Assembly (NCBI GenBank): GCA_003225005.1
Contig: QIAN01000163.1
Coordinates: 1-47,198 of the forward strand
DNA from: Acidobacteriota bacterium
GTDB taxonomy: Bacteria; Acidobacteriota; Terriglobia; Terriglobales; Acidobacteriaceae
Direction: 5' to 3'
Length of the DNA stretch: 47,198 nucleotides
Part shown: in pieces, positions 42,147 to 47,198 of the stretch
How the letters are laid out: each line of letters begins with the position of its first letter
How positions within the stretch are numbered: position 1 is the first letter of the stretch
Notes under the pieces: model-generated
Told to the model about the DNA's origin: nothing
Databases searched by the model: none
What the model saw: the letters and a program-made list of their open reading frames with translations, nothing else
Program-made: the position numbers and the translations under genes

Positions 42147-42728
42147 TCAGAGTGCCCGATAGTAACTGTCTCCTAAGCAGGCACGGCAGAACGCCGCGCC
42201 GTCGCGCCATACTTCGCGCCGAAAATTAATTCCTTCACCGCATTGCGCACATACCACTCGCTCTCCCTTATATCCGGGAAATTCCTCGGGCGGTAAGTCA
42301 ACTTTCACCCACTGCGTGGTAAACAGATCGTCATCTGAGATTTCGCGGTAGGCCAACATCTGTTGCTGATTCTTGTCCGCAAGTTCCGGATGCATCTGTC
42401 GGGCCAGCGTCTTGGAAGATTCTTTGGCGGCGACACGGACGGCCTGGTTGGTGCCTACGTCGATGAACGTGGCTGCAACTTTTCCCCAGTCGCGAAACTT
42501 CAGAGCCCGCTTGCCGAGCCGGCAACCGGTGACCACAGCAACGGCGTCGGTGGCGCAACGGTCGATCTCGACAAAGGTGACTAAACGCTTGCGGTCTTTT
42601 CCGTCAGGGTCGTCAATGCCGAGTTTAGCCAAGCCCAACATGGCGAGTCGCACGCCGAGAACCTGTCCGGCGCAGAGGTGGCCGTGAGCTTGCTCGGCCT
42701 GTCTGAGGTATTCGTCGAGGGATTTCAT
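42147..42728 (-). CDS. FmdE-family protein with C-terminal zinc ribbon
   Basis: A 193-residue protein. Residues about 10-140 match the FmdE domain first named from a subunit of molybdenum formylmethanofuran dehydrogenase: AHGHLCAGQVLGVRLAMLG, RCATDAVAVVTGCRLGKR and LKFRDWGKVAATFID. The conserved His/Cys residues suggest metal binding. The C-terminus has VVCAQCGEGI and FCRACLGDS, a four-Cys ribbon. Bacteria with FmdE but no methanofuran pathway are common, so its role, perhaps in metal or molybdenum cofactor handling, is not established. ATG 42728 follows a heptamer repeat tract. Confidence 0.85.
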   Translation of the reverse strand: MKSLDEYLRQAEQAHGHLCAGQVLGVRLAMLGLAKLGIDDPDGKDRKRLVTFVEIDRCATDAVAVVTGCRLGKRALKFRDWGKVAATFIDVGTNQAVRVAAKESSKTLARQMHPELADKNQQQMLAYREISDDDLFTTQWVKVDLPPEEFPGYKGERVVCAQCGEGINFRREVWRDGAAFCRACLGDSYYRAL

Positions 42729-42733
42729 AAAAG

Positions 42734-42761
42734 CAGCTGTCAGCTATCAGCCCTCAGCTTA
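42734..42761. repeat. CAGCNNN heptamer tract upstream of the FmdE-like gene
   Basis: CAGCTGT (42734), CAGCTAT (42741), CAGCCCT (42748), CAGCTTA (42755): four direct 7-bp units between cysS and the FmdE-like gene, within 6 bp of its start codon. Confidence 0.6.
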
Positions 42762-42798
42762 ACACTCCCGGAGTTGGTGTTCTGCGCTGGAAACCGGG

Positions 42799-44283
42799 TC
42801 ACTTTCGGCGCCAGCGCACCCTGTCTTTGGTGTTCTCAATGACAATCCCGGCAGCTGTGAGTTCCGCACGCAATGTGTCCGAGACTTTGAAGTCTCGTGC
42901 ACGGCGAGCGGTCTCCATCTGCGCAATCTTCTCTTCGATGTCTGCGTCGAAGAGTTGGCCAGACTGCACGGCTTCGCGCAGTTCGGGACTGATGTCTTTC
43001 TCGTGCCCTTCCGTCAGTGCCCAATCAAAGACTTGCTTCATCTTGGAGCCGTCATCATCTTTGAGCACGGCGAAGATTTCATCGAACTGGGCGAGTGCCT
43101 CGAGCAGCGCTGGGACGTCGCCCTTCTTAATCACTTTCGCATCAAGCGCAGAATTGACGCGACGTACCATCTCGAAAATAGCCGCCTGCGCCTGCGCGGT
43201 ATTGAGATCGTCGTCGAGCGCGGCCCTCATGCGGTCGATGGTCTCGTCGGCAAGCGCTTGTATCTCGTCCCCGGAGCCGTCAGTAAAATGACCTTCGGTC
43301 AAGCGGACGTAGAAGTTGCGCAAGCGCTCGACAGAAACCGAGGCTTGTTTCAGGCCATCGAAGGTGAAATTCAACTGATTGCGATAAGGAACAGAAGCGA
43401 GCAGGTATCGGATCGAGGACGGTTTGTGCCCCTTCAGCACCAAGTCGCGCAAGGTAAAGAAGTTGCCTATGCTCTTCGACATCTTCTCGCCTTCGACCAG
43501 CAGGAACCGCGCGTGAAACCAGAAACGGGCGAAGGTCTTCCCCGTGAGTGACTCCGACTGCGCGATTTCGTTTTCGTGATGGGGAAAGATGAGGTCTTCG
43601 CCTCCAGCGTGCAGGTCGAAGGTTTCGCCCAACGCATTCATCGACATCACCGAGCACTCCAAGTGCCAGCCCGGCCTGCCGCGGCCGATCGAGGTATCCC
43701 AGGAGGATTCTCCAGGTTTGGGCGCTTTCCAGACGGCGAAGTCGCGAGCGCTGTCTTTATCGTATTCGTCGACGTCGACGCGCGCGCCGTCGAGCATTCC
43801 GCGGAAGTCTTTCTTAGAAAGCCGCCCATACTGTGGGAATTTCGCGATGCGAAAGTAATAGGAGCCGTCTTCAGCGCGGTAGGCGAAGCCCTTTTCGACG
43901 AGTTTGGCCACGAACTCCGCCATCTCCGGGATGTGCTCCGTGGCCCGTACCAGAGTCGGCGGTTCGATGCCGATCATGGTGGCGTCTTCCAGGAATGCCT
44001 TTTCATATTTCGCCGTGTATTGCTGAACCGTCACGCCATCGCGAGCAGCGTTGCGGATGATTTTGTCGTCCACGTCGGTGATGTTCATGACGTGATTTAC
44101 CTTGTAACCGCTCTGCCGCAAAACCCGGCGCAGAATGTCGATCGCGATAAATGTCCGGAAGTTGCCGATATGACCGTAGTCGTAGACAGTGGGTCCGCAC
44201 GCGTACATGCGGACTTCGTTGTCGCGCAGAGGACGAAATTCCTCCACGCTCGCAGACATGGTGTTGTAAAGGCTCAGGGCCAT
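42799..44283 (-). CDS. cysS: Cysteinyl-tRNA synthetase
   Basis: A 494-residue class I synthetase. The zinc site and HIGH motif are YACGPTVYDYGHIGNFRTFI (with HIGN), further zinc ligands lie in WHLECSVMS and PHHENEIAQSE, and the KMSKS loop is GEKMSKSIGNF. The C-terminal DALR and anticodon-binding domains follow. ATG 44283 begins MALSLYNTMSAS; a longer reading from 44352 is not conserved. Downstream of pgsA by 90 bp on the minus strand. Confidence 0.95.
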   Translation of the reverse strand: MALSLYNTMSASVEEFRPLRDNEVRMYACGPTVYDYGHIGNFRTFIAIDILRRVLRQSGYKVNHVMNITDVDDKIIRNAARDGVTVQQYTAKYEKAFLEDATMIGIEPPTLVRATEHIPEMAEFVAKLVEKGFAYRAEDGSYYFRIAKFPQYGRLSKKDFRGMLDGARVDVDEYDKDSARDFAVWKAPKPGESSWDTSIGRGRPGWHLECSVMSMNALGETFDLHAGGEDLIFPHHENEIAQSESLTGKTFARFWFHARFLLVEGEKMSKSIGNFFTLRDLVLKGHKPSSIRYLLASVPYRNQLNFTFDGLKQASVSVERLRNFYVRLTEGHFTDGSGDEIQALADETIDRMRAALDDDLNTAQAQAAIFEMVRRVNSALDAKVIKKGDVPALLEALAQFDEIFAVLKDDDGSKMKQVFDWALTEGHEKDISPELREAVQSGQLFDADIEEKIAQMETARRARDFKVSDTLRAELTAAGIVIENTKDRVRWRRK

Positions 44284-44373
44284 AGGGAGATCGAGCGGCA
44301 ATGACGAATCTACGATTCTAGGGGGACGGCGAAAGGGGGTCAAATTTTGCAAAACTGTGGATGAAAAGCTGAT

Positions 44374-44964
44374 TCACTTTGGCGCCGTCGTGGCGGTTGC
44401 ACTTGCCTGAGGATGAGCGCGCAAGCGCTGTTGTACCAGCAACACGTAATGGATTGCCGAAATAATCGTGAAAATGAAGGTGGCGCGCAGGGATACGGTT
44501 CGCGCGATCCATACCCAGCGCAGGGGCCGCACTTGAAAGAGCAAGACAAAAAAGACGGCGGCGATCTGGCAGAAGGTATTCGCTTTTCCGAAAATACTGG
44601 GACTGAAGTTTCTTAGTCCGGCGATTGCAAAAAGCACAGCGCTGGCGGCGAGGATGGAAATATCGCGGCTGAAAACCACGACTGAGAATTTCCAGGGGAT
44701 TTTGTGCAGAATGGAAAGTACAAGAAACATCGTGCTCAGCAGGAGTTTGTCGGCTATGGGGTCGAGATATTGACCGAGCAAAGTTTGCTGATGAAGCCTG
44801 CGGGCAAGAAGCCCGTCGAGGCCATCGCTGAAGCCTGCGATTACGAAGACGATAAGGGCCCAGAGATAGCGGCCTTCGACCAAATGGATCACGATGAACG
44901 GCAAGAAAATCATTCGTAGCAGCGTGAGCTGATTGGGTGCTGTCAAGATTTGCGAAAGTCTCAC
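44374..44964 (-). CDS. pgsA: CDP-alcohol phosphatidyltransferase, PgsA-like
   Basis: A 196-residue integral membrane enzyme making phosphatidylglycerophosphate from CDP-diacylglycerol and glycerol-3-phosphate. The signature DGLDGLLARRLHQQTLLGQY then LDPIADK gives D-x2-D-G-x2-A-R-x8-G-x3-D-x3-D. About five hydrophobic helices. The N-terminus APNQLTLLRMIFLPFIV is typical. A cardiolipin-synthase-type family member is the alternative. Its start overlaps the stop of the upstream gene by 4 bp (ATGA), implying translational coupling. Confidence 0.9.
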   Translation of the reverse strand: MRLSQILTAPNQLTLLRMIFLPFIVIHLVEGRYLWALIVFVIAGFSDGLDGLLARRLHQQTLLGQYLDPIADKLLLSTMFLVLSILHKIPWKFSVVVFSRDISILAASAVLFAIAGLRNFSPSIFGKANTFCQIAAVFFVLLFQVRPLRWVWIARTVSLRATFIFTIISAIHYVLLVQQRLRAHPQASATATTAPK

Positions 44965-45362
44965 GCCGGTTCCTTGTCCACCGATGATTCGGCCGGGGCT
45001 GCATCGCGGCGATTCACGATCTGATTGGCGCCTGTGGAAGGCAAGAAAGTGGGAGGTTCCTGGCCGGTTTTGGCGGCGAAGCGCTGGGAAAGAGATGGAA
45101 GGTTTCCATCGGGAACGTCGAGGTCGATTCGCTCGATGCGATGCATGGGAAAGAAAACGACGGCTGGCGTGAACGGCTCACCGTCTTTCACCATCACCAC
45201 CAGGTCTTCAAAAGATGCCAGTTCAATGCCGCTCAGGCTCAGGCCCTCGGGAGTCAGCGCAAGGATCATGCCCCAAAATTTTTCCCGGGGAGCGGACAGC
45301 GTTAGGACGACGATCGCTCCCGGTGCGAAGGGCACGCGAACTCGGGTGGCATCTTTTTCCAC
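44961..45362 (-). CDS. Conserved small protein, possible Sm-like fold
   Basis: A 133-residue protein with no membrane segment. The central part (about 12-90) alternates short strands: GAIVVLTLSAPREKFWGMIL, ALTPEGLSLSGIELASFEDL, VVFFPMHRIERIDLD. The pattern of a charged first strand, GMIxxLTxxGLxLxGI, and RIERIDLD recalls Sm/Hfq or PRC-like beta-barrels; this is a weak inference. Its stop overlaps the pgsA start by 4 bp. GTG 45362 is a tentative start; an in-frame TTG at 45398 is possible. The C-terminal 40 residues are polar. Confidence 0.65.
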   Translation of the reverse strand: MEKDATRVRVPFAPGAIVVLTLSAPREKFWGMILALTPEGLSLSGIELASFEDLVVMVKDGEPFTPAVVFFPMHRIERIDLDVPDGNLPSLSQRFAAKTGQEPPTFLPSTGANQIVNRRDAAPAESSVDKEPA

Positions 45363-45708
45363 GCCTTCGATTGTCGCTGCGGAACGGCAGCTTTGCAACC
45401 GGTTCAGCCGCCGAAATGGGATTTACCCCTGCTGGCGACGGCTCGAAAAAGGCAGCTCCCCACCCCAGCGCCTTTAGCTGCGGAATTGGCAAACCTGACT
45501 GAGGGTCAAGCCCTATTGGTTACTCCTGCGGGGAAATTGTGCAGTAGCTAGATCGAGTTCCAGTCTTGACCTCGAATTACGCGGCGGCGATGGCTAGGTC
45601 TGCACGTCGACCGAAGCCGGCGGCCAGTAGCACCGTGATAAAATCTCTGGTGAACAGCGCGGCATACCCGCGAACGGGTTTGGTATGCGGTTGGCAAAAA
45701 AATAATGT
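45363..45708. other. Gene-free stretch before the broken tRNA
   Basis: No gene is supported. GCATACC (45662-45668) and GGTATGC (45682-45688) with an inner CCCG/CGGG pairing form a hairpin just 20 bp upstream of the tRNA-Val half; no U-tract follows on either strand. Confidence 0.45.
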
Positions 45709-45748
45709 AGGCGCGTAGCTCAGCCAGTTAGAGCGCTACCTCGACACG
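45709..45748 (+). pseudogene. tRNA-Val(GAC) 5' half, broken in the anticodon arm
   Basis: Acceptor strand AGGCGCG (45709-45715), TA, D-stem GCTC (45718-45721) and GAGC (45731-45734) around AGCCAGTTA, G26, anticodon 5' strand CTACC (45736-45740), loop TCGACAC (45741-45747; GAC anticodon, but C instead of T at position 33). The next bases should be GGTAG but are GCTTC; no T-arm or CCA follows. The tRNA is cut just after the anticodon, a known integration sublocation. Confidence 0.75.
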
Positions 45749-46009
45749 CTTCTGTGGTTCCACACTGCCAACAACTTAGAGACCTTTGGGGACTGCCCCA
45801 GTACGCTCAAGTACGGCCAAGACGGGCTTATTACACCTGATTTACCGGTGTGATTTTCCTGCTCAGGTCGCAGGCTGGCGATCGATTGTGCCGTACTCAT
45901 ACAGTCGGTAACCTGTCAGTTTCACCTTTTTCATTCTGTTGCAACCTCCATACTGCGGGATCAAGGCAGTACTCGCCAAATTGAGGCAACCGACTATTAG
46001 AATGGGGGA
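45749..46009 (-). other. Relic DNA with a truncated gene start (about 45862-45933)
   Basis: Right of the broken tRNA no complete gene is found. On the minus strand an ATG at 45933 with GGAGG about 11 nt upstream starts MKKVKLTGYRLYEYGTIDRQ and PAT, then stops at TGA after 23 codons. This looks like the beginning of a lost gene, downstream of the aldolase fragment on the same strand. Its family cannot be named. Confidence 0.45.
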
Positions 46010-46510
46010 TTATTTTCCAGGTTGAGCTACTGCTTCGCGCGCCTGTTGCAGCACAACTTGAGCTCCAATCCTGAGGCAGGACGTATCGTTGGTACAGAAC
46101 AACACATCTACGCCGGCCTTGACCCAGAACTTGAAGTCCGAAGGCATAGAACCCACAGCAACGAGTTTTCCGTGCTGCTTCGCCGTCCGAATCACCAACT
46201 CCCCGGATTCCTGCACTCGCGTGTGACCAGTCTGCCCTGGCACCCCAAGACTCGCCGCGAGATCCGAAGGTCCGATGAAGATATCTACGCCGGGTACCCG
46301 GCAAATCTCTTCCAGGTTAGCGAGCGCGTGGGTCGTTTCTATCTGAGCCATAAGACACAGTTCATCATTGAGTTTCTGCTGTTCAGCAGGAACATTTGAC
46401 ACCGTCCCATACTTCGCGGCTAATCGCCATTCCTTTGCCGGATCGTAACTACCGCGACGTGGGACCACTTCTTGAGAGGGAGCTGAGACTTCGAAACCAG
46501 GGACCACCAT
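46010..46510 (-). pseudogene. HpcH/HpaI-family aldolase, N-terminally truncated
   Basis: About 166 residues are readable where this family has ~255. The C-terminal half is intact: CLMAQIETTHALANLEEICR, VPGVDIFIGPSDLAASLGVP and VAVGSMPSDFKFWVKAGVDV, which include the metal/substrate-binding QIET and GPSDLA motifs. The first ~90-100 residues, with the catalytic His and first acidic residues, are missing, and the front (PRRGSYDPAKEWRLAAKYGT) joins unrelated sequence. These aldolases cleave 2-keto-3-deoxy sugar acids or HKHD to pyruvate. The start at 46510 is only the edge of the open frame. Confidence 0.72.
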
Positions 46511-46589
46511 TGCCCCCCGACCGCGACTTTTAATCCGATGTGGCCGAAAGAATCGATGCCAAAAGGGTAGCCCGCTTGTTCTTCTCGTC

Positions 46590-46990
46590 GCTGCTCCACA
46601 ATCCGCAACTGGCTTCTTTTAACGGCATGAGCTCCAATTCCCAACGTCTCGACAAGCGCGAGTTGATCAAGCGACAGCAAGTCTGATTTGTGCTATAGCT
46701 CAATCGCGACGCCCAAAAATCCCTGCATGCCTCCATCGACATGTACACCGAGCAGCCGCAGCTGTTCGCAGCAGTTCGTTCGTCCCACTTTGCAAGTGCG
46801 GCATTTGCCGCAACTGATATACGGTTCGATGGCGCATCGATCCCCCGGGCGGAGTCCTCGCGCATTCTCGGGCACTTCCACTACTTCGCCCGCAAGTTCA
46901 TGACCCAGCACACGTGGGTATGTGTATATGGGGTGCCTTCCGGCAAGAGCATGGAAATCGCTTCCACAAACCCCAACTCGATGAACGCGG
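46590..46990 (-). pseudogene. Zinc-dependent alcohol dehydrogenase, N-terminal and middle part (inverted)
   Basis: On the minus strand from about 46990: HRVGVCGSDFHALAGRHPIY, TYPRVLGHELAGEVVEV, the structural zinc lobe CGKCRTCKVGRTNCC and GVHVDGGMQGFL, ending at a stop near 46693. After a frameshift the family sequence goes on as LSLDQLALVETLGIGAHAVK (46600-46677), which precedes the Rossmann domain in sorbitol/threonine-dehydrogenase-type MDR enzymes. The Rossmann domain is not found on this strand. The Cys of VCGSD is the catalytic-zinc ligand. Confidence 0.78.
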
Positions 46991-47198
46991 GTGAAGAGGC
47001 GCTAGTGGTTGGCGGCGGCCCCATCGGACTTGCGGCGTGTCAGTTCGCCGAGGCCGTCGGGGCGAAAGTGGCAGTCATAGAAATCAACGATTGGCGCAGA
47101 CACTTTGCACACAAATTGGGTGTAGAAACCCTGACTACTCCCGATGGAAGATTAGCTGACGTGGTATTGGACGCTACGGGTAGTGCGACTGCTATGGC
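46965..47198 (+). pseudogene. Zinc-dependent alcohol dehydrogenase, NAD-binding part (opposite strand; runs off the window)
   Basis: On the plus strand: NAGEEALVVGGGPIGLAACQ, FAEAVGAKVAVIEIN, KLGVETL and DVVLDATGSATAM. GGGPIG is the dinucleotide loop and VIEIN the strand with the ribose-binding position. It continues exactly where the minus-strand fragment leaves off (VKRSQLR, then normally xGEEALVVGGG). The two parts therefore look like one gene with an internal inversion; the junction lies near 46980-46990. The 3' end is beyond the window. Confidence 0.75.

Noticed and set aside
42734..42761. CRISPR-like array
   Set aside because: Units are 7 bp with no spacers; no cas genes in the window.
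45662..45688. Intrinsic terminator upstream of the tRNA-Val half
   Set aside because: The hairpin is followed by an A-tract, not a T-tract, in the plus direction, and the minus direction also lacks a T-run.

Overview
The window looks like chromosomal DNA of a soil-type Acidobacteriota (Terriglobia/Koribacter-like). This is inferred from gene style rather than a marker gene: a 1098-residue Oar-type TonB-dependent receptor with an N-terminal carboxypeptidase-regulatory-like domain, a Ser/Thr kinase fused through one membrane segment to a TPR sensor, small Cys-rich zinc-finger proteins, OM beta-barrel paralogues, and REP-like and TCAGCNN heptamer repeats between genes. No rRNA, CRISPR array, prophage or intact IS was seen.

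Layout. 1-2.7 kb: a relic island between two diverged direct repeats. Each repeat carries the 3' half of a tRNA-Met(CAU), from anticodon loop to CCA, next to 10-bp-period repeats. Inside are a small basic protein, a partner of unknown function and a secreted alpha/beta hydrolase. 2.7-6.6 kb: YggX, a metallophosphoesterase overlapping a glycosyltransferase, two beta-barrel proteins and a STAS protein. 6.6-10.2 kb: a LysR regulator divergent from leuA (without its leucine-binding domain) and leuB. 10.3-15.4 kb: zinc-finger protein, dolichyl-phosphate-glucose-synthase-like GT2, HD-GYP response regulator, a rhomboid gene interrupted by TAG, and a DMT exporter. 15.5-23 kb: TPR kinase, a decayed permease, a class III aminotransferase and a PilT/PilU ATPase.

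23.3-29.1 kb: the TonB receptor, then the most notable locus, an iodothyronine-deiodinase-like gene (26814-27569). An in-frame TGA sits exactly where animal deiodinases carry selenocysteine (GSYT-U-PPF), and a perfect 7-bp hairpin with a GGU loop begins 10 nt downstream. This is best read as a bacterial selenoprotein. galT follows.

29.1-36.1 kb, minus strand: a complete iron-sulfur operon iscR-iscS-iscU-iscA-hscB-hscA-fdx-iscX. Two IscR-box-like palindromes precede it and an intrinsic terminator ends it. 36.3-45.4 kb: housekeeping genes: a small zinc protein, a single-domain response regulator, tsaD, a CCA-adding-type enzyme, dciA, gatC-gatA, an FmdE-like protein, cysS, pgsA and a small Sm-like(?) protein.

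45.7 kb to the end: a tRNA-Val(GAC) broken in its anticodon loop, followed by a gene graveyard. It holds a truncated HpcH/HpaI aldolase and a zinc alcohol dehydrogenase whose N-terminal and middle parts read on the minus strand while its NAD-binding part reads on the plus strand, i.e. an internal inversion. The two ends of the window are thus tRNA-associated accessory DNA and the middle is mostly core genome.
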